A stretch of DNA of 64,000 nucleotides, from the NCBI GenBank assembly GCA_015223225.1, contig JADFCQ010000001.1:682001-746000 (forward strand). The letters run 5' to 3'. This document shows positions 7,346-16,021 of the stretch, piece by piece (within the stretch, counting starts at the first letter, position 1; every line of letters begins with the position of its first letter). Below the pieces are notes generated by a model. That model saw nothing but the letters and a program-made list of their open reading frames with translations. It had not been told where the DNA came from and did not search any database. The DNA is from Acetobacteraceae bacterium H6797 (GTDB taxonomy: Bacteria; Pseudomonadota; Alphaproteobacteria; Acetobacterales; Acetobacteraceae). The translations under genes were made by a program, and so were the position numbers.

Positions 7346-9871
7346 TCACTCGTTCCTGAGCAACGGCGCCGCCTTGGCCCGCAGCGCCAGCGAGGTGCCC
7401 ACCTGGCCCAGCACCATGGTCAGCACCATGCAGCCCAGAATGGTCACCACCAGCCGCCCCGGCAGGAAGACCCAGTCGGCGCGCATCACATAGGTCACCA
7501 CGCCCCAGGAGGCCGCCGTGCCGACCAGCGCCGCGATCACGCCCGCCGTCGCGCCCAGAAGGCCGAACTCCACCATCCAGGCGCGCATGATCTGCGCCCG
7601 CGTGGCGCCGATGGTCTTGAGGATCACCGCATCGCGCACCCGCCGCCGTTGCCCGGCCGCCACGGCCCCCGCCAGCACCAGTGCGCCCGCCAGCAAGGTC
7701 AGCGAGGCCGTGGCCGAAAGCGCCGTGCCCACCCGCGTCAGCAGCGCGCCCACCGCCTCGATGGCTTCGCGCACGCTGATGCCCGAGACATTGGGGAAGG
7801 CATCGGTGATGGCGCGCAGCATGGCCGCATCCTGCGTCCGGTCGCCCCGCACGGTCGCGATATGCGTATGCGGCGCCGCCTCGAGCAGGCCCGGCGAGGC
7901 GACGAGGGTGAAGTTCAGCCCCAACCCCCGCCAGTCGATCTCGCGCAGATTGGCGACCTTCAGCGCCACGTCACGCCCGAGCACATTCACCACGATGGTC
8001 GAGCCGATGCCCACGCCCCAGCCATGGGCGATGTTCACATCGAGCGAGACCAGCGGCTCGCCCTTGTAATCGGCCGGCCACCATTGGCCCTGGACGATAT
8101 TCGTCCCATCCGGCGGTGTCGCGGCATAGGTCAGCCCACGATCCCCACGCAGGGCCCAGCGCGTATCCTCCGTGGCCTTCACCTGATCGGCCGGCACGCC
8201 GTTCACCGAGACGATCCGCGCCCGCAGCGAGGGCACGCGCTTCACCTCGACCACCCCCGGCACGGCCTTGGCCACCTCGTCGAAACGCGCGGCCTGGTCG
8301 CTCTGGATATCGATGAAGAAGAAATTCGGCGCCGCCTCCGGCATCTGATCCGTCAGCTGCTGGCGGAGATTGCCCTCGATCATGGTGATGGCCGACAGCG
8401 TGGAAAGCCCGATCCCGAGCGAGACCAGCATCAGCGCCGTCGGCGCCCCCGGCCGGTGCAGATTGGCGAGCCCCAGCCGCAGCGAGGGGCTGCGCAGCGC
8501 CTTCACCGCCTTGGCCGCCTTCATCAGCAGGAAGGCGCCGAACCGGAAGAGCAGCAGCGTCCCGATCGCGCCCGCGCAGAAGGCGGCCGCGAAGCCCGGC
8601 CGCTCCGCCGTGCCGATGATCAGCCCCACCAGCAGCGCCACCACCACGGCATTGACCGCGAGCAGCCCCGGCCTCGGCCAGCCGCCCTGCGAGACCACCG
8701 CATCGCGGAACAGCGCCGCGCCGGGAATTTCCCGCGCCCGGCCCAACGGCCAGAGCGCGAAGGCCAGCGCGGTGAGCAGCCCATAGACGGCCGCGAGCGC
8801 CAACGGCAGCGGATAGACGCCCAGGCGCGGCGGCACCGGCAGCGCCCCGGCCAGGGCCGAGGCCGCCGCCCAGGTGAGCCCATAGCCCGCCACCAGCCCG
8901 ACCACGATGCCCAGCCCCGCCAGCGCCAACACCTGGACGAGATAGGTCGTGAAGATCACCCGCGCCGGCGCGCCCAGGCAGCGCAGCGTCGCGATGGTGC
9001 GCCCGCGCTGGTCGAGCCAGCCGCGCACCCCCGTCGCCACGCCGATGCCGCCCACCAGCAGCGCCGTCAGCCCCGCCAGCGTCAGGAAGTTCGAGGCCTG
9101 GTCCAGCCAGCGATTGACCGAGGGCGCCACCGCCGCGGAGGTGCGGATGCGCCAACCGCCATCGGGGAAGGCCGCCCGCAGGTCCCGCACGAAATCGTCC
9201 CGCGAGGCGCCCTCCGGCAGCCGCACGCGATACTGGTACTGCACGAGGCTGCCCGGCTGGACGAGCTTCGTCGCCGGCAGGGCCGAAAGCGCGATCATGG
9301 CGCGCGGGCCGAGCAGCGTCGGCGTCGTCAGCTTGTCCGGCTCGGAGGTGATGGTGCCGTCGAGGGTGAAGCTCGCCTCGCCCAGCCGCACCGTATCGCC
9401 GCGCTGGATGCCCAGCCGCTCCGCCACCAGCGGATCGACCACGAAATCGTAGCGCCCATCGGCGAGGTTTTCCTGCGAGCTCATCTCGCCCGGCGGGTTC
9501 AGCACCAGCTCGCCGATCAGCGGATAGGCGTTGTCCACCGCCTTCAGCTCCACCAGCGTCCGCGCGCCCGAGGCGGCGATGGCCATGGCGCGCATCTGCA
9601 CCACTTCGGAATAGCGGGCGCCGCGCGCGATGATCCAGGCCCGCGTCCGCTGCGGCAGGGGGCGGTAGGAAACCTCGATCTCCACATCGCCGCCGAGGAT
9701 CTTCGCGCCATCGGCGGCAAGCCCCGCCTCCGTCGCCGCCCTCAGCGTGCCGATCGCGGCGATGGCCGCCACGCCCAGCGCCAGGCAGGCGAGCACGATG
9801 CGCAGGCCTCTGATGCCGCCGCGCAATTCCCGCCGCGCATAACGCAGCGCGAGCAGAAGCGTGCCCATCAC
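7346..9871 (-). CDS. FtsX-like ABC transporter permease (YbbP type)
   Basis: An 841-residue MacB/FtsX-fold permease. It has a cytoplasmic N-terminus, TM1 near residues 24-45 (IVLACLALGVAAIAAIGTL), a long periplasmic domain, three TM segments around residues 265-400, more helices in the middle, a second periplasmic domain, and a final FtsX domain of three helices ending about residue 835. This duplicated FtsX layout matches E. coli YbbP. Its start overlaps the stop of the ATPase gene by 4 bp, so the pair is translationally coupled. The neighbourhood (ATPase, permease, divergent TesA-like esterase) repeats the E. coli ybbAP/tesA arrangement. Such systems are thought to move lipophilic or envelope molecules; the cargo is unknown. 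Confidence 0.93.
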   Translation of the reverse strand: MMGTLLLALRYARRELRGGIRGLRIVLACLALGVAAIAAIGTLRAATEAGLAADGAKILGGDVEIEVSYRPLPQRTRAWIIARGARYSEVVQMRAMAIAASGARTLVELKAVDNAYPLIGELVLNPPGEMSSQENLADGRYDFVVDPLVAERLGIQRGDTVRLGEASFTLDGTITSEPDKLTTPTLLGPRAMIALSALPATKLVQPGSLVQYQYRVRLPEGASRDDFVRDLRAAFPDGGWRIRTSAAVAPSVNRWLDQASNFLTLAGLTALLVGGIGVATGVRGWLDQRGRTIATLRCLGAPARVIFTTYLVQVLALAGLGIVVGLVAGYGLTWAAASALAGALPVPPRLGVYPLPLALAAVYGLLTALAFALWPLGRAREIPGAALFRDAVVSQGGWPRPGLLAVNAVVVALLVGLIIGTAERPGFAAAFCAGAIGTLLLFRFGAFLLMKAAKAVKALRSPSLRLGLANLHRPGAPTALMLVSLGIGLSTLSAITMIEGNLRQQLTDQMPEAAPNFFFIDIQSDQAARFDEVAKAVPGVVEVKRVPSLRARIVSVNGVPADQVKATEDTRWALRGDRGLTYAATPPDGTNIVQGQWWPADYKGEPLVSLDVNIAHGWGVGIGSTIVVNVLGRDVALKVANLREIDWRGLGLNFTLVASPGLLEAAPHTHIATVRGDRTQDAAMLRAITDAFPNVSGISVREAIEAVGALLTRVGTALSATASLTLLAGALVLAGAVAAGQRRRVRDAVILKTIGATRAQIMRAWMVEFGLLGATAGVIAALVGTAASWGVVTYVMRADWVFLPGRLVVTILGCMVLTMVLGQVGTSLALRAKAAPLLRNE

Positions 9872-10665
9872 GGCCCCGCCGCCGGGCCGTCCTGAGGCTC
9901 GTCATCCTCGGGGCTGTCTTCCATCTCGGCGCTGTCCTGCACGATGCGGCCGTCGCGCATCATCAGCGTCCGCTCGCAGCGCGCGGCGAGGCCGTGGTCA
10001 TGCGTGATCAGCAGCAGCGTGGTGCCGAAGCGCCGGCGCAGGCCGAAGAGCAGCTCCATCACCAGCTTGCCGGTGCCGATATCGAGATTGCCCGTCGGCT
10101 CGTCGGCCAGCAGCAGCTTGGGCTCGGCCACGAAGGCGCGGGCCAGCGCCACGCGCTGCTGCTCGCCGCCCGAAAGCTGGCTCGGGTAATGATCCAGCCG
10201 GTGGCCCAGCTCCACCGCCTGCAGCGCCGCCGCCGCGCGGTCGAAGGCATCGCGCCGCCCGGCGAATTCCAGCGGCACCGCCACATTTTCCAGCGCCGTC
10301 ATGGTCGGGATCAGGTGGAAGGCTTGAAACACGATGCCGAGCTGTTCGCGGCGGAAGCGGGCGAGCGCATCCTCGCCCATCTTCCCCAATTCCTGCCCCG
10401 CGACGTGCAGCGTGCCCCCGCTCGGCCGCTCCAGACCGGCCAGCAGCATGAGCAGCGAGGTCTTGCCCGAGCCCGAGGGCCCGACGAGCCCGACCGCTTC
10501 ACCCACATGAAGATCGAGGTTCAGCCCCCTGAGAATATTGACCTCGCCCCCCGCCGCCGCCACCTTGAACGTCAGGTCGCGCGCTTCGATCAGGGTCTTG
10601 GCCCGGTTCTCGGAGGGCGCGCGCAGCTGGGAGGGGTTCTGCATGCTATCGGGAGCTTCCATCAT
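9868..10665 (-). CDS. ABC transporter ATP-binding protein (YbbA type)
   Basis: A 265-residue ABC ATPase of the MacB/LolD group. Walker A is GPSGSGKTSL, the Q-loop lies in FQAFHLIPTMT, the signature is LSGGEQQRVALARA, Walker B is LLLADEPTGNLD and the H-loop is LLITHDHGLA. About 30 N-terminal residues precede the ABC fold. An in-frame ATG at 10644 is an alternative start and shares the palindrome GCATGC with the divergent esterase's ATG. The acidic C-terminal tail (EMEDSPEDDEPQDG) is probably a species-specific extension. It pairs with the overlapping FtsX-like permease. Confidence 0.93.
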   Translation of the reverse strand: MMEAPDSMQNPSQLRAPSENRAKTLIEARDLTFKVAAAGGEVNILRGLNLDLHVGEAVGLVGPSGSGKTSLLMLLAGLERPSGGTLHVAGQELGKMGEDALARFRREQLGIVFQAFHLIPTMTALENVAVPLEFAGRRDAFDRAAAALQAVELGHRLDHYPSQLSGGEQQRVALARAFVAEPKLLLADEPTGNLDIGTGKLVMELLFGLRRRFGTTLLLITHDHGLAARCERTLMMRDGRIVQDSAEMEDSPEDDEPQDGPAAGP

Positions 10666-11329
10666 ACCCAGCCAATATGGCCGGCGTTTCGCACTGCGAA
10701 AGAGTATTCTCGGTTTCGGATTGTTGCTTGCCTTTCATGTGGCCACAACGACACCGACGCGGGCCGAGCCGATCAGGCTCATGATGCTGGGTGATTCCAT
10801 CACCGCCGCCTATGGCCTGGCCAAGGAGGATGGGCTGCCCGCCCGCCTCCAGGCCGCGCTGAGAGCCAAGGGCCGTGACGTCACCGTGATCGACGCGGGC
10901 GTCTCGGGCGATACCACGGCGGGCGGCCTCGCCCGGGTGGATTGGGCGCTGGCCGACAATCCCCAGGCCGTGATCGTCGCCCTCGGCGGCAATGACGGGC
11001 TCCGCGGGCTCGACCCCAAGGTCACGGCGGCCAATCTCAACGCCATCCTCGACAAGCTGGCCGCCAAGGGCCTGCCGGTCATGCTCGCCGGCATGCTGGC
11101 GCCCCCCAATCTGGGCGCGGATTACGGCAAGGAGTTCAGCGCGGTCTTCACCACCATCGCCCAGGCGCGGCCGGATATCGTCTTCTACCCCTTCCTGCTC
11201 GATGGCGTGGCGGGGGAGGAGAGCCTGAACCAGCCCGATCGCATCCACCCGAATCCCGCTGGCGTGCGGGTCATGGTCGAGCGCATGCTGCCCATGGTGG
11301 AAACGCTGCTCGGCAAGATCGGAGGTTAG
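10643..11329 (+). CDS. Arylesterase / lysophospholipase, SGNH-hydrolase family (TesA-like)
   Basis: A 228-residue secreted SGNH hydrolase from the ATG at 10643. A longer open frame upstream runs opposite the ABC gene and lacks conserved sequence. The n-region RRFALRK and the hydrophobic stretch ILGFGLLLAFHVATTT form a signal peptide ending near residue 41. Block I is MLGDSITA (catalytic Ser about 52), block II Gly is in SGDTTAGG, block III is GGND, and block V is DRIHPNPAG with the Asp-His pair. Expected to cleave short-chain or lysophospholipid esters in the periplasm. It is divergent from the ABC pair, as tesA is from ybbAP in E. coli. Confidence 0.92.
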   Translation: MLSGASIIPSQYGRRFALRKSILGFGLLLAFHVATTTPTRAEPIRLMMLGDSITAAYGLAKEDGLPARLQAALRAKGRDVTVIDAGVSGDTTAGGLARVDWALADNPQAVIVALGGNDGLRGLDPKVTAANLNAILDKLAAKGLPVMLAGMLAPPNLGADYGKEFSAVFTTIAQARPDIVFYPFLLDGVAGEESLNQPDRIHPNPAGVRVMVERMLPMVETLLGKIGG

Positions 11330-11333
11330 GGCC

Positions 11334-11870
11334 ATGCACAGGCTCTTCGTCGCGCTCTCGCTGCCGCCCGAAATCCGGGATCAGCTCTCCGGCCTCGTGA
11401 CGGGCATCCCCGGGGCCAAATGGGTGCCCCCCGTGAACTACCATATGACCCTGCGCTTCATCGGGGAGATCGAAGGCTGGCGCGCCGACGAGGTGGACGA
11501 GGCCCTCTCCGGCATCAAGGCCAAGGGGTTCGAACTTTCCCTCCGCGGCCTCGGCCTGTTCGAGAAGGGCGGCCGCATCCAGGCCATGTGGGTCGGCGCC
11601 GACAAGAACGACGCGCTGATCCACCTGCAGAACAAGGTCGAAACGGCGATCCAGCGCGCGGGCCTGCCGCCCGCGAAGAAGCGCTTCGCCCCGCATGTAA
11701 CCATCGCGCGGACCGACCGCGCGCCGACGGAGAAGCTCGTCTCCTTCGTCCAGGCGCATAACCTCTTCCGCGCCGATCCGGTGCCGGTGGAGAGCTTCAC
11801 GCTCTTCTCCTCCCGGCTCGGCAAGGAGAACTCGGTCTATACGCCCGAAGTGGACTACGCCCTGGCCTGA
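11334..11870 (+). CDS. thpR: RNA 2',3'-cyclic phosphodiesterase
   Basis: A 178-residue 2H-phosphoesterase. Both catalytic HxT motifs are present: HMT at residues 37-39 and HVT at 121-123. The start MHRLFVALSLP and the C-terminal SFTLFSSRLGKENSVYTPE are typical of the LigT/ThpR family. It opens 2',3'-cyclic phosphates on RNA ends; its in vivo role is unclear in most bacteria. It follows the esterase stop by four bases and is probably co-transcribed with it. Confidence 0.93.
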   Translation: MHRLFVALSLPPEIRDQLSGLVTGIPGAKWVPPVNYHMTLRFIGEIEGWRADEVDEALSGIKAKGFELSLRGLGLFEKGGRIQAMWVGADKNDALIHLQNKVETAIQRAGLPPAKKRFAPHVTIARTDRAPTEKLVSFVQAHNLFRADPVPVESFTLFSSRLGKENSVYTPEVDYALA

Positions 11871-11885
11871 CCGCTAGAACGGGGC

Positions 11886-12374
11886 ATGCGCGCCAGGCCC
11901 CTTTTCCTACGCCTGTTGACCGTCCTCCTGCTGCTGCAATGGGGGACGGCCTTCGCGCATTGCCTGAACCTGGCCCCGGCGGCGTTCCAGACCATCCTCT
12001 GCACGCCGGACGGGCTGGTCAGCGTCGCCCTGCCGCTCGATGGCCAGGACGCGAGCGGCCAGCGGCGCCGGCAAACCGACGGGCCGGAAAAGCGCGGCCC
12101 GGAAGCGGCGGCAACCGCCGAGGCAGCGAGGGATAAAGCAGAAGCCGGCCGCGACGTCCCGTCCCACAAGGACAAGGCCACTGCCGCCCTCTGCCCCGCG
12201 TGCCACGGGCTGGGCCAGGCGAGCATGCCGCCCCCTTCCATCGCGCCCGTGCCGCCGCGCCTGCAGGCGCCCCTCGCCGCCGCCCTGCCCCTGGCCGAGG
12301 CCACCCCCTCACCCGCGCCCCGCGCCGCCCGCCCGCCGCCCCGCGCCCCGCCGTTGGCCCCGCTGGCCGTCTGA
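11886..12374 (+). CDS. DUF2946-like small exported protein
   Basis: A 162-residue protein with a signal peptide (LFLRLLTVLLLLQWGTAFA). A variable, charged middle is followed by CPACHGLGQASMPP near residue 105 and a Pro/Ala-rich tail. The signal peptide, the CxxCH near mid-length and the position directly before a PCu(A)C copper chaperone fit the DUF2946 family, found in copper-responsive loci. The match is by motif and context only. The CxxCH could bind copper, or resembles a haem c site, but one site in a low-complexity protein is weak evidence for haem. Confidence 0.65.
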   Translation: MRARPLFLRLLTVLLLLQWGTAFAHCLNLAPAAFQTILCTPDGLVSVALPLDGQDASGQRRRQTDGPEKRGPEAAATAEAARDKAEAGRDVPSHKDKATAALCPACHGLGQASMPPPSIAPVPPRLQAPLAAALPLAEATPSPAPRAARPPPRAPPLAPLAV

Positions 12375-12465
12375 GCCGCATCGCGGGGCCAAAGCCCCGA
12401 AATCCACCATCGCACCACCCTTAGCCGCCCGCGCCCCGTGCGCCCGGCCCATCGAGACAAGAACC

Positions 12466-12960
12466 ATGCATCGCCGCCTCCTGCTGGCCACCCTGGCCGC
12501 CGCCGCCGCTTCCCCCCGCCTCGCCGCCGCCCATGCCTTCACACTGGGCCAGATCGAGATCGGCCATCCCTGGTCCCGCGCCGCCATCGCCGGCTCCACC
12601 GGCGCGGGGTTCATGACCCTGACGAACAAGGGCACAACGCCCGACAAGCTCATCGGCGGCCGCGCCGAAATCGCCCGCAAGGTCGAGCTGCACACCCATC
12701 TCAACGAGAATGGCGTGATGAAAATGCGCGAGGTCGAGGGCGGCATCCCCCTCCCGCCGGGCGAGATGGTGGAGCTGAAGCCGGGCGGCTTCCACATGAT
12801 GCTCATCGGCCTGAAGACGCCGCTGGCCGTCGGCGCCAAGGTGCCGGTCACGCTGGTTTTCGAGAAGGCGGGCGAGATCACCGTCGAACTCGCCGTCGAG
12901 CGCCCCGGCGCCCAGGCCGCGGGCCACGGCAACGCCACCGGCGGCCACAGCACGCACTGA
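12466..12960 (+). CDS. Periplasmic copper chaperone PCu(A)C
   Basis: A 164-residue protein from the ATG at 12466; the same frame is open further upstream but without family similarity. Signal peptide MHRRLLLATLAAAAASPRLA, then the PCu(A)C cupredoxin-like fold starting at IEIGHPWSR. The Cu(I) ligands H(M)x10Mx21HxM are recognisable: His in ELHTHL, Met in MKMREVEGG, and GGFHMMLIG. The C-terminus is His-rich (GHGNATGGHSTH), which may bind extra copper. The family delivers Cu(I) to cytochrome c oxidase CuA/CuB sites. The DUF2946-like gene just upstream supports a copper role. Confidence 0.92.
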   Translation: MHRRLLLATLAAAAASPRLAAAHAFTLGQIEIGHPWSRAAIAGSTGAGFMTLTNKGTTPDKLIGGRAEIARKVELHTHLNENGVMKMREVEGGIPLPPGEMVELKPGGFHMMLIGLKTPLAVGAKVPVTLVFEKAGEITVELAVERPGAQAAGHGNATGGHSTH

Positions 12961-13060
12961 CCGCCGCGCCCGGGTGGGAAGAGCGGCTGCATCTCCACAA
13001 CGCCCCACCCGGCACGCCCTGCACGGCTGACCCTGCCCGCGCCGCGCGGCACGGCATCTC

Positions 13061-13090
13061 CCACCACGTCCCACCATGTCCCACCATGTC
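13061..13090 (+). repeat. Three tandem 10-bp units before the sirtuin gene
   Basis: Three consecutive decamers CCACCACGTC, CCACCATGTC, CCACCATGTC occupy 13061-13090, in the 243-bp gap between the copper chaperone and the sirtuin. The period equals about one helical turn. The rest of the gap shows no gene or strong hairpin. It is in range to be a regulator-binding array or simple slippage; nothing distinguishes the two. Confidence 0.6.
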
Positions 13091-13203
13091 CGACTGGGCC
13101 ATGAACCGCCCGTCGCGCCCCACCCGGCCCGCACCCCGCGAAGGGCTGATCCGCGCCACCGCCAAGCTTGGCTCGGCGGGGCGGAATCGCCATCTTCAGC
13201 GCC

Positions 13204-13917
13204 ATGCCCGCCAAAACTCCCCCCGGCCTCGTCATCCTCACCGGCGCCGGTATTTCGCGCGAATCCGGCCTGGCGACCTTTCGGGACCCCGACGGCGCCT
13301 GGGCGAAGCATCGCATCGAGGATGTCGCCACGCCCGAGGCCTTCCGGCGTGACCCGGCCCTGGTCCATGCCTTCTACAACGCGCGCCGCGCCCAGCTAGC
13401 GGAGGTGGCGCCCAATGCCGCCCACCTCGCCCTGGCCGAGCTGGAGCGCCAATGGCGCGGCGACTTCCTGCTCGTCACCCAGAATGTCGATGACCTGCAC
13501 AACCGCGCGGGCAGCCGCAACCTCGTCCAGATGCACGGCGCCCTCCGCCGCGCCCGCTGCCTGCACTGCGAGGCGGTGCACCCGTGGGACGCGCCCCTCT
13601 CCACCGCCACCCCCTGCCCCGCCTGCGCCAAGGCGGGCGGCATGCGGCCCGATATCGTCTGGTTCGGCGAAATGCCGGTCGAGATGGGGCGCATCGGCAT
13701 GGCGCTCGAAACCTGCGGCCTCTTCGTCTCCATCGGCACCTCCGGGAATGTTTATCCCGCCGCCGGCTTCGTCGCCGAAGTCGCCGACCGCGCCTGGACG
13801 GTAGAGCTGAATCTCGAACCGAGCCTCGGCCATTCCCGCTTCGAGGAGGCCCGGCAGGGCCCCGCGACCCAGCTCGTCCCCGCCCTGGTGGAGGAACTGC
13901 TGTCGCAATGGGCGTGA
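13204..13917 (+). CDS. NAD-dependent protein deacylase, sirtuin family (CobB-like)
   Basis: About 237 residues from the ATG at 13204; a GTG/ATG further upstream would add a poorly conserved leader. Sirtuin signatures are in order: LTGAGISRESGLATFRD (NAD binding), TQNVDDLHNRAG, the catalytic His in LVQMHG, a zinc pair CLHC followed by CPAC, then PDIVWFGEMP, IGTSGNVYPAAGF and LNLEPS. Removes acetyl or succinyl groups from lysine with NAD. Its last ten bases overlap the start of the uracil-DNA-glycosylase-like gene, so the two are coupled. Confidence 0.93.
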   Translation: MPAKTPPGLVILTGAGISRESGLATFRDPDGAWAKHRIEDVATPEAFRRDPALVHAFYNARRAQLAEVAPNAAHLALAELERQWRGDFLLVTQNVDDLHNRAGSRNLVQMHGALRRARCLHCEAVHPWDAPLSTATPCPACAKAGGMRPDIVWFGEMPVEMGRIGMALETCGLFVSIGTSGNVYPAAGFVAEVADRAWTVELNLEPSLGHSRFEEARQGPATQLVPALVEELLSQWA

Positions 13918-14513
13918 TCCGCCACCCCCTGCCAGATGCCGAACTGGAACTCGCAATGCGCGAGGCGGCGGCCTGCACCCTCTGCGCGGGCAAGCTCCCC
14001 CTCGGCCCCCGCCCCGTCTTCCGCGTCAGCCCCACCGCGCGGCTGCTGATGATCGGCCAGGCGCCCGGCACCAAGGTTCATGAAACCGGCATCCCCTGGA
14101 ACGATGCCTCGGGCGACCGGCTGCGCGGCTGGCTCGGCATCGATCGAGACCTGTTCTACGACGTCTCGAAAATCGCCATCGTGCCCACGGGCCTCTGCTA
14201 TCCCGGCCGCCTGCCCCAGGGCGGGGATGCGCCGCCGCGCCCGGAATGCGCGCCGCTCTGGCACCCGCGCCTCATCCCGCCGATGCGGCAATTGCGCCTC
14301 ACGCTGCTCATCGGCAGCTACGCCATCCGCACCCGGCTGAAGGCCAAGGGCGCCATCGCGCCCATCATCGCCGAGGGGCCGCGCGACGGGCTCTGGCCCC
14401 TGCCGCATCCCTCCTGGCGGACCAAGGCCTGGGCGGTGCGCAACCCCTGGTTCGAGCGCGACATCCTCCCCGCCCTCCGCGCCGAGGTGGGAAAGCTGCT
14501 CAGCGCCGCGTGA
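13908..14513 (+). CDS. Uracil-DNA glycosylase family protein
   Basis: A 201-residue UDG-fold protein from the ATG at 13908, which overlaps the sirtuin stop. It has motif 1 MIGQAPGTKVHETGIPWND and motif 3 PLPHPSWR. N-terminal Cys residues (CTLCAG) recall the iron-sulfur families, but only two of the expected cysteines are obvious, so it fits the short single-domain members annotated simply as uracil-DNA glycosylase family. Repair activity is inferred from the fold. The last 14 bases overlap the 3' end of the convergent hydrolase gene. Confidence 0.88.
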   Translation: MGVIRHPLPDAELELAMREAAACTLCAGKLPLGPRPVFRVSPTARLLMIGQAPGTKVHETGIPWNDASGDRLRGWLGIDRDLFYDVSKIAIVPTGLCYPGRLPQGGDAPPRPECAPLWHPRLIPPMRQLRLTLLIGSYAIRTRLKAKGAIAPIIAEGPRDGLWPLPHPSWRTKAWAVRNPWFERDILPALRAEVGKLLSAA

Positions 14514-15858
14514 CGCTCAGCTTCCGCAGCATCAGCGACCAGATATGCTGCCCATCGCTCGCCTTGGCGTCATAGCCCGAGCCGAAACACCGCCGCCGGA
14601 GCAGGAAGCGCGCCTCCCCCGCCTCATCGAGCCGCAACGGCAGGCGGAAGACCTCCTGCGGCGAGGCGGCCGATAGCACCGGCCGATAGCCCTCGCCTTC
14701 CGGCAGATAGGCCTCGAGCGTCAGATCGCCGCCTGCATTGCACGGCACCGGCGCCTCCGGCTGAAAGGCCAGCTCCGCCTCGCCCGCCCCGCCCGGCAGC
14801 CGGAGCACCCCCCGCGTCACCGGCCCGAGCATCGGCACCCCGCTCGACAGCCGCGCCTGCGCGCTCTCCAGCACCAGTTCCCCGCCGCCCTCCAGCGGCA
14901 CCGTCAGGGTGAGCCAGCCCGGCCCGCCGCCCGCCTCCAGCGGCTCCATCAGCCCCCGCCGCACCAAGGCGAGATGCGCCACCGCCTTGCGATCGGCGCC
15001 CACCGCCATGGCGGCATCGCGCAGGCATTCCCCCGCCGCCTCCATTTCCCCCGCATAGAGATGCCGCCGCGCGCGCAGCAACTGCATCGCATGGCAATGC
15101 GAGAAGGCCGGATAGGCCCCCGCCGCCGCCGCCAGGGTCGAGATCGGCTCGCCCCGCGCCAGCCGGTCGATGAAAAGCCCCAACCGCTGCCGCTGCGCCA
15201 GCGTGCCCGCCAGGTTATGCGCCGCCCCGGGGCAGAGATAGACGCCCGGCCAGCCCCGCTCGATGAAGCGCTCCAGATTGGCCAGGTCCAGCACCTCGTC
15301 ATCCCCGAAGAGGATCAGGAAGCGCCCCGGCTCGCCGAGCGGCCGAAGATCCGTGCCCTCGTAATGCTGATTGGCATCGAGCCATTTCTTGTGCCGGATC
15401 ACGCCCCGCCCATAGCGCCGCGTATCGAGCGAGATCGGCGGCGACATGGCCACCACTCGGGCCTCGCGCAGCGCCTCCCCCAGGCTGAGCGCGCCATAGG
15501 CCCCCATGCTCACGCCCATCAGCGTGACGAGCCGGTAGCGCCCCTTCCTGATCAGCCGCCGCAGATGCGCGATGAGCAGGTTCCGCCCCTCCTCGCAGCG
15601 ATACCAGCTGCGCAGATTGTCGCGCAGGAAGACGCGGTCGATATCCTCGCGCGGCATCAGCGAGCGCAGGAACTCGAAACTCTTCAACGGCTCGCTGGTA
15701 TTGCCGACACCCGTGAGCGCGACGACGAGATGCTCCGGCTTCCCCGGAGCACGCTCGAATAGGCCCTCATACTCGCCGAAGCGGAACTCGCGCCGTGTCA
15801 GCGGCAGGCTTTCCCCGCCCGCTTCCTGCTCCTCGGCTTCCTTCACGTCATGGTCCAT
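14500..15858 (-). CDS. Alpha/beta-hydrolase-fold protein with a C-terminal beta-rich extension, function unknown
   Basis: A 452-residue cytoplasmic protein. Residues about 25-235 look like an alpha/beta hydrolase: VVALTGVGN (oxyanion strand), nucleophile elbow MGVSMGAYGAL with Ser117, acid in LFGDDEV (Asp186/187) and His214 in GAAHNLAG. Residues about 240-300 are helical (a possible TPR-like segment, SHCHAMQLLRARRHLYAGE). The remainder is beta-rich without a known motif. I do not recognise the family by name. It is divergent from the RTX protease gene, with a 163-bp spacer, so the two could share regulation. Substrate unknown. Confidence 0.85.
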   Translation of the reverse strand: MDHDVKEAEEQEAGGESLPLTRREFRFGEYEGLFERAPGKPEHLVVALTGVGNTSEPLKSFEFLRSLMPREDIDRVFLRDNLRSWYRCEEGRNLLIAHLRRLIRKGRYRLVTLMGVSMGAYGALSLGEALREARVVAMSPPISLDTRRYGRGVIRHKKWLDANQHYEGTDLRPLGEPGRFLILFGDDEVLDLANLERFIERGWPGVYLCPGAAHNLAGTLAQRQRLGLFIDRLARGEPISTLAAAAGAYPAFSHCHAMQLLRARRHLYAGEMEAAGECLRDAAMAVGADRKAVAHLALVRRGLMEPLEAGGGPGWLTLTVPLEGGGELVLESAQARLSSGVPMLGPVTRGVLRLPGGAGEAELAFQPEAPVPCNAGGDLTLEAYLPEGEGYRPVLSAASPQEVFRLPLRLDEAGEARFLLRRRCFGSGYDAKASDGQHIWSLMLRKLSVTRR

Positions 15859-16021
15859 CGGACTCGGCCAACTCCGGCAGGCGAAAATGAAAAGACGGCA
15901 ATCCGCATCAAGACGGGCCGCTTTCGGCGCGTCAACTCACATCATCCGCGTGGCGTTTACCCGATCTTTAACGCTTGCCCCGTAACCCTCCTGGCCGTCC
16001 CAGTATGGAAGGCGCGCCAGG

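Noticed and set aside
6926..9895. Very long open frame (989 codons) on the + strand opposite the FtsX-like permease
   Set aside because: Gln/Arg/His/Pro-rich with no fold or motif, exactly antisense to a conserved gene. In DNA this GC-rich, frames opposite real genes often lack stops.
11886..12374. CPACH in the DUF2946-like protein as a cytochrome c haem site
   Set aside because: One CxxCH in a low-complexity, short protein next to a copper chaperone fits a metal-responsive DUF2946 protein better; no axial-ligand context.
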